Shown here one piece after another: positions 11,301 to 22,514 of a stretch of DNA of 64,000 nt. The notes below the pieces were generated by a model that saw only the letters and a list, made by a program, of their open reading frames with translations, searched no databases and was not told where the DNA came from. Within the stretch, counting starts at the first letter, position 1. Every line of letters begins with the position of its first letter. The DNA is from Lolium rigidum (Eukaryota > Streptophyta > Magnoliopsida > Poales > Poaceae): assembly GCF_022539505.1 (NCBI RefSeq), contig NC_061510.1:98968292-99032291 (forward strand), in the 5' to 3' direction. The position numbers were made by a program, and so were the translations under genes.

Positions 11301-11934
11301 TGCAACACTAGTTTGTCTCATTTCTTCTACAATGTAGACTAAAGCAGAACAGAGGGAGTAACTGCCAATAAGAACTTGGCCCTTTTTACAATGAGCATAT
11401 GAGAACGAACTTTATATGCGTTGGGCCATTTGTTTAACCTCTTGTAGTTCATCTTGGGTTCCAGAGATGTTTACCCAGCCTGTTTATCTTAACAGGGCTG
11501 AGCTGGAAAAAATGTTCGCAGGCCTGCCTGCAGTTTTTACCGGAATGCTCCAAGGCGAGGAGCTCTCACAAGCGTACGCCAGCGGGGATGTATTTGTAAT
11601 GCCTTCAGAGTCTGAGACCCTTGGCCAGGTAGTGCTGGAGTCTATGGCGTCTGGAGTTCCAGTTGTCGCTGCTCGCGCGGGAGGCATACCCGATATAATA
11701 CCCAAGGACAAGGAAGGCAAGACCAGCTTCCTGTTCACACCTGGGGATCTAGACGAGTGTGTGAGGAAAATCCAACAGCTCCTCTCATCAAATGACCTCA
11801 GGGAGTCCGTTGGAAGGGCTGCCAGGGAGGAGATGGAGAACTGCGACTGGAGAACGGCCTCAAAGGCGATACGCAACGAGCACTACAGCACGGCGACGTC
11901 CTACTGGCGGAAGAAGACAGGCAGAACTAGCTAG
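8379..11934 (+). CDS. SQD2: sulfoquinovosyltransferase SQD2, chloroplastic
   Basis: This is the family-4 glycosyltransferase that moves sulfoquinovose from UDP-sulfoquinovose to diacylglycerol, the last step of sulfolipid (SQDG) synthesis at the plastid envelope. Eleven exons join in phase: 8379-8728, 8966-9032, 9134-9204, 9521-9638, 9728-9801, 9892-9947, 10055-10138, 10220-10307, 10392-10469, 10793-10849 and 11496-11934. All introns are GT-AG. The product is 493 residues. The first ~105 residues are Ala/Arg-rich, as in a transit peptide. The mature part starts at RIALFVEPSPF (to residue 116). Further motifs are KPDIIHATSPGIM, the VGDGPY loop (about 342-347) and the GT4 E-x7-E motif at Glu388/Glu396 (ETLGQVVLE). 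The start is uncertain: an in-frame ATG at about 8577 (MGEAPD) is an alternative. The C-terminus stops soon after the YWRKK motif, shorter than Arabidopsis SQD2 as I recall it. Confidence 0.93.
11161..11358. mobile_element. Stowaway MITE in SQD2 intron 10
   Basis: It is flanked by TA (11159-11160 and 11359-11360). The ends are CTCCCTCTGTTCTGAAATAA and CAGAACAGAGGGAG. The motif TTCTGAAATAATCTAC occurs twice at the left end (about 11170 and 11204), so the left terminus is partly duplicated. Confidence 0.88.
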
Positions 11935-12810
11935 GCTGCGCTTGTCTGTCCAGGCATTCCGTTCGCTGCCCTGTCAACATGGTTACTGTTTATACAACCA
12001 TAGATTTGTACATTGTAACCAGCAGCTTGCGTGTTTGCGTGGCTAGCTGCATTCATATGTATACAGTGACCGATCGCTTGTATGCAATTCCTGTACATTA
12101 CAAAGCTCTTTGAAAATAGCAATTTCAGTTTATTGTTATGCTGTTATACTTTTTTAGGGGCTAGGCTGTTACTACCAACTAATAAGTTCAATTAAATTTA
12201 GACATTCAAGCTATAGACATAAAACAATCAGACAATCAATAAACAAACATCATTCATCAAATAAGTTCGGACAAGTAAAACCAGGCAAGAAAGTACAAGG
12301 AAAAGTAAATCTCAGTCGTCCGGCCGGGGATTTTGCTTGAGCATACGATCTGCTTACAAGAAGAGCCCGGTAACAGTACTGACAACACTGGAGATACAGG
12401 TTCATCCTTCTGTTCCTGAACTTGTCGTGCCTGATCGTGAAAAGGACGATTACGAGTTCCGTTCAGCTCCGTTTCTGATTTCTCCTTTCCCGTGCCACAC
12501 AGCTTCCATGTCCAATCAATCGCAGGTAATCATGACCCTGTTTGATGCAGTATTAGCTATTTTAAGACTCGTGGAATCCTCGATCTCCCAGTGCTTTTGA
12601 GCGTTACGTATATCCTTCCTAGCCTCCTCCCAGGACACGCTTTGTATCAAGTCCCTCCACAGGCCGGTCAAGTCCCTCCTCAGGATAGGAACGGGAGTTA
12701 CTCGATCTCTGCCTAGTTGCGCCGCCCCTCCTTCATAAATACAAGCAGTAAAATCCTGGAGATATAGACGAGGAGGGGGGATTTGAGTTCAGAGAAGTCG
12801 GAGACTGGAG
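11935..12810. other. SQD2 3' UTR and F-box gene upstream region
   Basis: No second gene is visible. The first ~200 bp after the SQD2 stop are the likely 3' UTR. The last ~100 bp before 12811 look like a 5' UTR behind a TATA-like box at 12732. The middle is AT-rich without recognised repeats. Confidence 0.5.
12732..12741 (+). promoter_or_regulatory. possible TATA box of the F-box gene
   Basis: TCATAAATAC lies about 70 bp upstream of the ATG at 12811, in a GC-mixed context. Position and sequence fit a plant TATA element, but there is no transcript evidence. Confidence 0.35.
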
Positions 12811-14086
12811 ATGAATAACAACCTGGCTCACGCAATTTTCAACATCCATGGTCTTTATACAATGCATCACCATGACGATGAATCATCTGCTTGGTTTGGC
12901 CAGCTGCCCGATGTAATTCTACTCAACAACTCACCACTAGTACTGTGTAAGATATACTACGAGGAGACGAGGAGAAACCCCAATGTAAGTTTTTTTAAAA
13001 ACTTTTACTCTACTATACTCTTTTCAGCATATCATCGTGTGTGTCCATGATACCTTTTCCTTTACATAAATGTGATGCAGAATGCAGCAGTTCGCCGGAA
13101 AGCTAAAGGAGCCGCTCGCAATAGGCTTCCCGAGCCGCTCGCAATATCCTACTCAAAGTCTCACGACGAGCACTGCATGGGATATACCTAAGGACGAGGT
13201 ATAATGTAAGTAGTACTTTTTTTTCTTTATGCTTAGTTGCTTACTCTACTAGTACTCTCGTGTGTGTGCATGATAACTTTGTTTCTTTAGAGACCTGAAA
13301 CTGAAGCAGCCGCTCGCGATAGGCTTAGTGAGCTGCCTGATCACATCCTACTCAACATCCTAGAGCGGGTGGACACGATGGATGCCTTGAGAACCTGCAT
13401 CCTCTCGAAGAGAATGCTGCAGCTCCCCGCCATGCTCTCGCGGTTCGACATAGATGTTGGCTCCCTCACGCAGCACCATGGCAAGGCATCCCAACGCTAT
13501 TTGAGCATTACTCACGTTGCTCGGTACACCAATGCTCTGGCTGGTGTCACGGAGAAGATCCTGTGTAGGAGGAGTCCAGAAGTCCCCATCATCCACAAGC
13601 TGAGGGTCAGATGCTATTTGAGGCCCGATGAGTGTCTCCCCATCACTAGAGCTTTGGCCAGCACCATGGCGACCCAGGAGGTCGAAAACGCCGAGTTTGT
13701 GTCCCTCGTAGAGGACCCCTATATAGGATCAAGACCTGACGAGCGCTATGCGAAGCGATTCAATACCTGTCTTGGTGACTGTCCAGCTGCATTTGCTGGC
13801 CTCACACGCCTGTGGCTGTGCAACATGAGGTTTGGCAAACTGGACATCCCCAACATCCTCAGCACCTGCAAGCGGCTGGAGCACCTGCGCCTCTCGTGCT
13901 GCGACGCAGGTCTCCGTTCGGTGCTGCTAGTAGAACATGATCAACTTGTTGAGCTCATAGTCGAGCGTGGCCATTATGAGGCAGTCCATCTCTACCGTCT
14001 ACCAAAACTCCAATGTCTGACTTGTGCTGGTTGGTGTTTTCCAGTCCCACTGGCTTGTGGCTATGTCCCGCTGCTTTCAACACTAA
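12811..14086 (+). pseudogene. F-box/LRR gene, 5' part (exons 1-3a), split by insertion
   Basis: F-box proteins are substrate adaptors of SCF ubiquitin ligases. Exons 12811-12984, 13088-13198 and 13291 onward join in phase with GT-AG introns. Exon 3 encodes the F-box (RLSELPDHILLNILERV, then ALRTCILSKRM, starting near residue 106) and then leucine-rich repeat-like sequence (FAGLTRLWLCNMRFGKLDIP, LEHLRLSCCDAGL). The frame is open up to 14086, where a 12.96-kb transposon begins inside codon CTA. Past the boundary the frame runs into transposon DNA and stops at 14112. Exons 1 and 2 have no known domain, and the exon-2 acceptor at 13087/13088 was chosen because the acceptor 7 bases upstream leads to a stop. 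The full model with the 3' part is 574 residues. As it stands the gene is disrupted. Confidence 0.8.
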
Positions 14087-16189
14087 GGCCTTGTTTGGTT
14101 CCAGAGTATTAGCGGGGATAGGCGAGTATTATCCCGGCCCATTTCGGAATCCCCAGTTTTCCCCGATAGCCCATTTGGTACTAGAGTTTTGGCCCAAAAT
14201 AATCCCCGCCATCCCCGGAAAACCCGTCCCCGATCCATTTTTTGCCTTGGGCTCAATCCACGACCCAGGGGTCGCGTATTATCCCCGTCCCCGATCCAAA
14301 CCCTACCGCAGCGCTCAAGCGGCCGGCGGCGAGCGTACCGGCTGCGAGCGGTGCCGGCGGCGAGTGGGCACTACCGAGTGGAGGTGCACGAGGCGGTAGC
14401 TGCCGGAGGGGAGGAACATCTGCGGGGAAGACAATACCACATCACTGCTCCACATCGCCGCTCCACATCGTCGCCGCCGCCGCCGTTCTTGGGACCTGAC
14501 CGGCGACGCCACCTCCTGTACTTCGGTATCCTCTCCGGTAACCTCCCCGTTCTCTCTCCCTCTCTCTTCATGTCTGCCTGGAATTGATACATGGCGTGAG
14601 TGGAGGAGGCCCCTGCCCCTGCGGCGCGTGCATGGCGGCGACCTCCACACCTCTTCCTTGCTTCATGGTCCCTGGCCGGGTAGGACGTCGCCGACAAGGC
14701 CTCATGGTCCCTGGACGAGCAGCTGCCGCTGTCCCTCATGCGCTGCTCCTGCCGCGGCGGCAGCAGTGGTCTTTGCAGATTGAACGCGCCATGTTTCCTG
14801 ATATAACACATCAACCCCTTCACGTCTCACTTGTGCTACATGATTGATTTGTTCTTGTCGGGATGCATCGTGGGTACGATTTGGATTGTGATTACCATAT
14901 AGGCAGCACTCTGAATTTGGGGTTTGCCGCAATAGTTAAATACTGGAACAAGCTGTTGTTGTGTGTGAAGCACTGGCATACAATAATCGCTGGATTTGTA
15001 GCTGTAAATCTTTCCAGCCATAACTTGGACGAATCATACAATGTTTCCAACTCACAGTACTGAACAATCTTGGTAACTGTTGAACATCACAGTTCAGAAT
15101 TCGGATCACATTTTAGATGTGCACATGTAGTCCATCACATTGATATGTTTCAAGTCTGTACAGAAAGAATAAAGCAAAGAAAAATAAACTGAGACGACAT
15201 CGGCTAATAGAATAAAAGAACAACAAATTCACAGGTGTATAATGACAAATAAGTAGAAACTACTAGTACATTCCTGTTTTCCTGTTTGGTAATTAACCTG
15301 CTATTATTCTGGGGAAATAACATTGCCGGAAATAGTTGTATGAAATAGAACTTGCATTTAAGCTCCTACATGACTAGTTAGCTGTAGTTCTATATATATA
15401 GTTATTGTGGTGACATTTCACATGATTACTGGTACTGAAGTAATATTCTGCAAGTGTTACACTGAAGATTGCTCTCTTGCTTCAGGTTTTGCTATTCTGC
15501 AAACCTGGCATTCTCTCCGGTAAATTCATTCAGCGACGAGACTCCACCCTCTTGGGATCGTGTAAAAACACCAGTATTCGGTATGTTTATCTAATTGTCT
15601 AAATTAAACGTCCTCTTGCTTCAGGTTTTATTCCTTGTACTTGTTTCCTTGTACTGTTTCGGCTGTGGTCATTAGTGTTTATTGTTGAGCTAGCTGTTCC
15701 ATATCTTGCTATGTATTGCTCTGGTTTACTGTCGAGCTAGCTGCTCCATTTAACATTTTTTGTATGACTTTGCCTTGTGAAGTGCCAATTAAATTTAGTA
15801 CCATGTGTTAACTTGCGAGTGTAATTTCTGTGTATTAATATAGGGTGTCATGGACTTTGTGAGTGTAGAACGTATTAGGAAGAGGAAAAAGGAAGATGAA
15901 GAATTCAGTCTGGCATTCTCAGTTTTAGTTAACTCTACATTTTTAGAACTGCTTAATCTCGTGCAACAAAAGTTCAAGAAAATAGATTAAGATATTCAGT
16001 CTGCATCTAGTGTATTAGCCAGCCAGTGAATGAATATACTCAAAATGCATAGCCTGACCAGTAGTGGAGAGGCATTAGTTGGATTTTGTTTCTTCCTGTT
16101 GCTTGAAACGTTGAAAGCAGTCTGACACTGGTTGCTGTCGCTTGCTGCAATCAAAAGGGCTTGCATGTGTCACTGGTGGAAAAACAGGC

Positions 16190-16385
16190 TTTGGTCGCGG
16201 TTGGCAACTGCCATTAGTCGCGGTGGCCCAACCGCGACCAAAGTAGCGCGACTAAAGGCCCCCCCCTTTAGTCGCGGTTCCTTACGAACCGCGACTAAAG
16301 GCCCATCCACGTGGGCCTCGGGCGAGCGCCAGGGCGGAGGACCTTTAGTCGCGGTTCTTCGGCCAACCGCGACTAAAGGCCTCCG
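16190..16385. repeat. CACTA left subterminal repeats
   Basis: Several copies of the core TTTAGTCGCGGTT or AACCGCGACTAAAG occur here in both orientations, forming short palindromes separated by 5-30 bases. In En/Spm-type elements such arrays bind the TNPA-like protein. That role is inferred here from family knowledge. Confidence 0.85.
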
Positions 16386-16689
16386 CGAGGTTTAGGGTTT
16401 AGCCCCCTCCCCTAAATCTGGTTTCTTTTTAATTTGTATTATTTTATTTCTTTTGGGTTTTAATTTTGAAGGAGTTTCACATATTCTACGGTACTATATA
16501 CATACATGCATATGAATGTACAATTTCAAACAAATTTGAAATTAGAACCAAAAAGAATTCAAGAGTAATATACAATATATATTCAATATCGGATGACCAT
16601 ATATATACAATATATATTCAATATCGGATGACCATATACAATTTTGAACAAGTTAGTTACAAATTCCGGTGCCTATAAAGATCTACGTC

Positions 16690-19600
16690 ATCGTAATAGT
16701 GTTCTCCTCTAGGATCGATGACTTCCCTCGCCAACCATCCAGGCTAGTTCCTCTTGAAGTGGTCGGAAGCGAGCTTCTAGACTAAGCGTCTTCCGGAGGT
16801 TATTCCTCGGGACGTTGTTCTCACACGTCCGGTCCCGCTCATTGCGGTATCTCCGGATCCTCTCACAAACATAGTATCCACATAGATTGGTCCCCGGTGG
16901 CCGAGTATCCCCGATCGTCGCGCACTCGCCATTTTAAAATGTAGCTCTTTTTTGAATTCACCGACCTTGGTATCTACGAACCGTCTCCAAACCCTACGAG
17001 GCAAAGAAAATTAAATAAACAAGAGAGTTATTAATTAGTTACTTGATATTAGGAAATGATGAACGAAATAGGCCGATCGATATAGAGCGCAAATGAATGA
17101 AAATAATTACTTTTGCATCATTTTTCTCATGTCGCCCCAAAGCGCCGGATCCATATTCGGAGAGTCGTGGACGAGAACCGAGGAGGTCTGAACTTTAATT
17201 ACCATAAGAATCCAGTGGAACCTGCGGACACGATACATGCACGATCATGCATAACTCATCGATTAGCCACATACCATGCATGGAGTAAACAAAAGAGAAT
17301 GTGCTCAAGACAGAAACACTCACCCAAAATGGTAAGGAAATAGAATATCACTTTTCATCTTGTCTGTTTTCTAATAAACCGCCACGAGTCTTCCTCCACG
17401 TCGGCGGGGTGGTGTTCTAACACATATGAATTAACGATGTGTGGGTCAATGAACCCAACATCATGGATGTTCCTTATTCGCATTTCCCGCTTCTTCATTC
17501 CGCATAATATATAGCGTACACAACAAGATAGTTAGGACAATATATATATATATAGTGCGGGCAATGAACGAGATGGGGTAGAAATTAATAAATCACTTAC
17601 GTAACGTAGCAACCGATGATAGATTTGTCGAGGTCGCGCAGATTGAACAGACTGGAACAATTCACTCGAGAGGAATTTGTACCCGAGTAACGTTTGAAGT
17701 GATGCTCATATTTAACTTCCGCATAGATATAGTCTTTGGCGTTTTCATGTTTTATGTAAGCCTTGTACCAATTTAGCGGACCTTTCATTTGTCGAGGTAG
17801 ATCCTCTTCCTGCGCAGGCTCGATGAGAGGGCCATTCTTCACATATGTAAATACTACGTCCTTCATTGGCGCCTCATCAAGGCCTAACAACGCACGAAGA
17901 GTGATACCTAAGTCGGCCGCTTGTTTTCCGGCACTTTCTACGAGTCAATCCATGTGCTGCCGCAGCTGCTATGATATCGGGGCCTCCCGACCGGCGGCTT
18001 GCACTATGAGCGGGGCGATCGATTGTTTACTTTGTTCCCGAGCTGGGCAACTTCTTTCCCCCTTTCTAATTTTGTCTCGGCCTTGTCCTCCAAGGCTTTC
18101 TTCTCCGCTGAGACTCTTTGTTCCTCTTGAACGCGAGTCGCTTGCCTACGAAGTTCACGTAAATAGTCGTCGAGGCGAGATTCTTCGCGGCTTGGGACGG
18201 TGTGTTCAAAAATGACTTAGCCCACTTGCTTTTCCTTGTCGAGAATATACTGGCTTGGGCTCGCCCTCTATTTTCTTCTTGACGCTCGCCTTCCATTTCT
18301 CTAAATCAGCAGCCGCGCCCGCCTCGACTTCCTCGGCACTACTTTCCCAAGGCCTCGTGGGGAGAGGCTTCGATGATACCTCCGGTACCTTTGTTTTCTT
18401 AGGTACGTAAGGGTCCGGGTTAATAACCCGGGACCGCTTCGCTTCTTCGCCGGAGGTGGATTGGGGGCGGTACCGGTGTCCGATCACCCGCCGGACGAGG
18501 ACCGGGGGCGGCGGCGTCGGCCGACGTGAATGAGGTGTATTAGGTGAAGCACCACCGCCACCGTCACCGCCACCGCCACCGTCACCGCCACCGCCACCGC
18601 CACCGTCACCGCCACCGCCACCACCACCACCGTACGGGGTGGACTTGTTGGCGCCTCGCCCGGAAACTTGATAAATTTCTTCCGCCATAGAATGAACTGG
18701 CGCTTGACATCTCCAAGTCTTTTCACCCCTTCAGGTGTAGCAATGTCAATGTCCGGGTCCTCAAACCCTTGGACTATCTCCTCCACCGTGACACGAGCAT
18801 AGCCATCTTGAATGGGGTTGTTGTGGTGGAGTGCTCCGAGTGGTAAAGCATCGCCGATGGCTACCTTCATGGACATGTTCCCGATAGGATAATACGGATG
18901 ACATGCTTTCATCTCCTTTATATCGTCCACGGGGTAGCGAGGAGGCTCCGGTGCGAGTAACTCGACCACCAGCCGAGGCTCCGGTGCAGTAATTTCGATC
19001 GTCGGTGCACCAGCCGGTGAGGCCTCCGTGGAAGCCACGCTGCTTCTTCTCCGCTGCCGGCTTCCGAGATCCATTGGATGATCTTCATGCTGCGCCCGAG
19101 CTGCATCTCTTTCGGCGACTAGTACACTCACGGTTTTCTTCATCACATCCATTTCCGTTACCAACTTCGCCACAACATCTCGCATCCCGATCCATCTTTC
19201 TCTTACGGCTCAGTAACCGTACGGGTCATCTTTCCGGGGGAACCCTAGTTTCCACGAAATGTCCCCGGGCATGCCTCGTACACGTCCTCCGTGTTCGGGA
19301 TTCCCGAGGGCTTTTGTCGGAGCTTCGTTCTCTCCGTTGAACCTGATCCTCCCCTCTTGAGCATCCCTCATTGCCTCAATAAGGTTTTGGGTGGGTGTAA
19401 TTATTTTGCCCCGGTAAACACACTCCCTCGTCTCCGGGTTCAGCGATCCCCCATGCCCGTACCACCAGCTTTTGGCCCTTGGGTCCCATCCCTCCGTACA
19501 CTGGACGGATTCCTCGCGCCCTCAGCTCGTTCTCCATCTTCTCCCACTTAGGCTGCCAAAAGCGATACCCTCCTGGCCCCATTTTATGATTGTACTCCTT

Positions 19601-20508
19601 CTTGGCCGCATTTTCCTTATTTTTTTCGATAGTTCAAGGAACCGCTCCGATTTCTTTTGCTTCACAAATTCTGGCCAATCATGTTGCGGTTTCTCATATT
19701 GTCCTTTGAAATCCGGAGTCTTGCCCTGGTTGACAAAGTCATGGGCTAGATTTTGCTTGTATTTCCGAATGCGTTGGCCATCCTAGAAAGAGCGAACTGT
19801 TTGACTAGCTTGCGCCTCTTCTTGTTTTCCGCAATCTTGTTACCCTCCTCATCGTATTTGCGGTATTCCGGAGGTAGAACGAAATGTTCCATAAGCTTGT
19901 TGAAGCAATCTTTTTTTCTCTCTGTTCGACAAAAGTGAAACCAACACGTGCCTTCTTTGGCTCATTCCACTCTCGGCGGGTGATCGAGACGTTGTCTCTA
20001 ACAACGGCTCCGCATTGGCCGACAAACTTGGTGGCGTTCTTGCTGGGCTCCGGCGGCCTGCCGGTTTCTTCGTCGACAACATCGATGGTGCATGTTTCTC
20101 CTGCTTTCATCGTCTTGGTTGCGCCACGCTTTGACGACGACGTACTCGATTTTTTCGACGATCCGGCCGAGGGCTAAAATAAGAAAGAGAGTCGCGCGCG
20201 TTAGTACACACACATTTATTCAAATCAGTTATTGTATCACCAGACGCTCAATATGTATATATATATACCTCGGCGCCGGAGGTGGTTGCTACTTCCAACT
20301 GAAGATCGTCGTTTATCGACGTTTCTTCCGCACCATCTTGCTGACAGCGCCCTTCATCTTCACCCTCAAGGTTCAGATAAGAAGAGATATCATCTTCTTC
20401 TTCTCCGGTCGGCACAAAAGGAATATCGCCTTTTATGATGCCGAAGATATGGTCTTCAGCGACCGGATCATAGTTGTCCAGAATCGGGTCAGCTCTACCG
20501 TCCGCCAT
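16690..20508 (-). pseudogene. CACTA-borne gene with Ulp1/C48 protease domain
   Basis: This is the second gene of the CACTA element, read from right to left. It probably starts at 20508 (MADGRADPILDNYDP), an acidic N-terminus. Next come a segment with ETCTIDVVDEETGRPPEPSK, a segment with KKRRKLVKQFALSRMANAF, a polar Gly/Asp repeat tract encoded by a GGT-rich microsatellite (18545-18640), and finally a protease-like end. In that end, WILMVIKVQTSSVLVHDSPN (about 17220-17150) holds the His/Asp region, and PPGTNLCGYYVCE (about 16895-16855) holds the expected catalytic Cys, as in C48 SUMO proteases. Several exons are likely, and frame changes near 19700 and 18200 may be introns or mutations. Grass CACTA elements often carry such an ORF; its role in transposition is not known to me. 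Confidence 0.6.
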
Positions 20509-21539
20509 ATGTCAGTCCTGAAAACATGTAGTCAAAACAAATTAATTAAGTGAAGAAGGGGGGCGGTGGCGGTGGCGAAAGGGCGGTGCCAAAAGGAGGG
20601 GGCCGGCGAGCTAGAAGGGGTGGGAGAGGGTGTCGCAGAAGAGCGCGTGTGTGCGCCGGGAGAGATTGGAGGGGCCGGGGGTGCGCCGGCGGGCGCCGCC
20701 CTAGCTATTGCATGTGTGCGTCTCGGGAAGCAACCGAGTTGACCGCGGGGTGCCGCGAGTGGGAATGCGGGAGGGGCGTCGCTCACTTACGTGTGGAATA
20801 TTCTCAAACATGGACCCTTTTCAGTTATTTTCTCTAGGAGCCGAAAGAGGACACGTTGGGTTCCTCACCGATTCGATTCCGACACCAAAAGCTTGCAGCC
20901 AAAAGCATGGTGGTGTCGCGTCATATCGAACACGTGATACAGCATCGTACTCTTTGGATGTCCGTCTAACAAAAATGTATCAACTTTGTTAAAATTTAGA
21001 TTTATCTACTTACTAGATAATATTTAGATACATTAAAATTTTGATAAAATTGAGACACTTCTTGTGAATAACCGCGAGGTTCAATGTGGTGCAGTACTAA
21101 ATCATGGAAGATGTTCGATCAATGAGATCCAATTCAAATTATGTTGTTTGGGATTTATATTTTGTGTCTAACCAACAATACAAAACAATTTTTAAGCTAA
21201 TATGATGATTCAATTTTAGTTTTTTTAAGTCCAATTTTAGTTTTTTTAAGTCCAATTTTAGATTCAGATATGATGATTCAATTTTAGTTTTTTTAAGTCC
21301 AATTTTAGTTAATTTTAATTTCGAAATTAACAAGAACTAAAACTAAAAAAAAAAGAAAAAAATTTGGCCGGGAGTGCGCGCGCGCGCGGCGCCTCGTATC
21401 GGCCGGCGCGCGCCTCTCTGGCCGGCGGCGCCGCCCCCCTTCCTCTCGTGCGGCGCCGCCCCTTCCTCTCGTGCGGCGCCGCACCTTCCTCTCAGTGGCG
21501 CGGCGGCTGCGGCGACACGGCGGCGCGGCACGGGCGGCG

Positions 21540-21700
21540 GCGGCGGAGATCCTTACGGGCCGGGGCGGAGACGACGAGGGCGGCGCGGAGACGACGAGGG
21601 CGGCGCGGAGACGACGAGAGGGCGGCGCGGAGACGACGAGGGCGGCGCGGAGACGACGAGGACGGCGTGGAGACGACGAGGGCGGCGTGCGGCGTCTCAG
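21540..21700. repeat. GC-rich tandem repeat inside the CACTA element
   Basis: The unit GACGACGAGGGCGGCGCGGA (about 20 bp) repeats roughly six times with small changes. It lies within a CpG-dense block (21364-21740) just downstream (on the minus strand) of a TATA-like box at 21746, where the first exon of the Ulp1-type gene would lie. This recalls the GC-rich downstream control region of maize Spm. Confidence 0.7.
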
Positions 21701-21745
21701 ATCGATCAGAGGAAGAAGAACTGGCGCGGCGGTTCGCCGTGCGCG

Positions 21746-21915
21746 AATATATAGGGACCCCCCCTTTAGTCGCGGTTGGGGTCGCCAACCGCGACTAAAG
21801 GGTACTTTAGTCGCGGTTGGGGACCCCAACCGCGACTAAAGGTATTTTCGCCCGGTTTTTATTTTCCCGCGCGCAAGGACCTTTAGTCGCGGTTGGCCAG
21901 GCCAACCGCGACTAA
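21746..21915 (-). promoter_or_regulatory. internal promoter module of the CACTA element
   Basis: AATATATAG at 21746-21754 is followed by three head-to-head pairs of the subterminal motif (TTTAGTCGCGGTT and AACCGCGACTAAA) up to 21915. The same order, TATATATAG (26254-26262) next to motif pairs, occurs at the right end of the element, upstream of the transposase. I infer that each gene has its own TNPA-type-regulated promoter. Confidence 0.5.
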
Positions 21916-22103
21916 AGCTCTTTTTGAAAATACTTTTCTTTTTTGAAAATCATATAATACATATAATATATCAAAAAAATCAGAAAAATAAAACTAATTC
22001 ATACTTGGGACGCCTTCTTCATCAATCGGCGTGAGAGGGCGCTCGCCAGGTATGAGGAGGACGGTCTGCCTCCTGGAAACTTCCACGAGGCCGGCCGTCG
22101 GCT

Positions 22104-22328
22104 ATGGTGGTACGGCCGGACTGCGCGAGCGTCATGGACTACATCACGGCCGGCGATATCCCCCGCCTGCGCTACCCTCGGTTTGAGCCACGAGCGCCGC
22201 CCGACGACGGCGACGACGGCAGCGACGACGACGCCGGCAACTTAGAAGGCGACGACTACCGGTACAACGGCGGCGGCTATGAAGACTACGAGTATGCATA
22301 TTATACGCCTAGGCAGGAGTATGACTAA
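22104..22328 (+). CDS. small acidic ORF in the CACTA element, unknown
   Basis: A 74-codon open frame between the two minus-strand genes, rich in Asp, Gly and Tyr (DDGDDGSDDDAGN, then YEDYEYAYYTPRQEYD). Its stop overlaps the start of a 37-bp tandem repeat. No domain is recognised. It could be part of a longer relic, since upstream in-frame sequence also looks coding (LPPGNFHEAGRR-like in another frame). Confidence 0.3.
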   Translation: MVVRPDCASVMDYITAGDIPRLRYPRFEPRAPPDDGDDGSDDDAGNLEGDDYRYNGGGYEDYEYAYYTPRQEYD

Positions 22329-22463
22329 ATCACTCCAAATTTCATGTATGCGGGAGTATGACTTAGTCACTCCAAATTTCCTATATGCAGGAGTATGACT
22401 TAGTCACTCCAAATTTCATGTATGCGGGAGTATGACTTAGTCACTCCAAATTTCATGTATCAT
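22316..22463. repeat. 37-bp tandem repeat, four copies
   Basis: GGAGTATGACTTAGTCACTC begins units at 22316, 22353, 22390 and 22427, each followed by CAAATTTC and a variable ATGTATGCG-like end. Spacing is exactly 37 bp. The array separates the small ORF from the 3' end of the transposase region. Confidence 0.9.
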
Positions 22464-22514
22464 CGAGTGCTATCTCGAGTCAATTGAATCATTCGAAAAT
22501 GGACACCAAACACA

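Noticed and set aside
12985..13087. Exon 2 of the F-box gene starting at 13081 (AATGCAGCAG)
   Set aside because: That phase reaches a TAA at about 13188, before the donor; the acceptor at 13087 keeps the frame open into the F-box.
19005..20177. Plus-strand frames opposite the Ulp1-type gene
   Set aside because: The minus strand shows conserved transposon protein motifs; these are their complements.
21305..21839. Several overlapping frames of 120-174 codons in the CACTA middle
   Set aside because: They arise from the GACGACGAGGGCGGCGCGGA-type tandem repeat and read open in many frames at once.
22316..22463. Short regular repeats considered as a CRISPR-like array
   Set aside because: Units are contiguous 37-bp tandem copies without unique spacers, inside a plant transposon.
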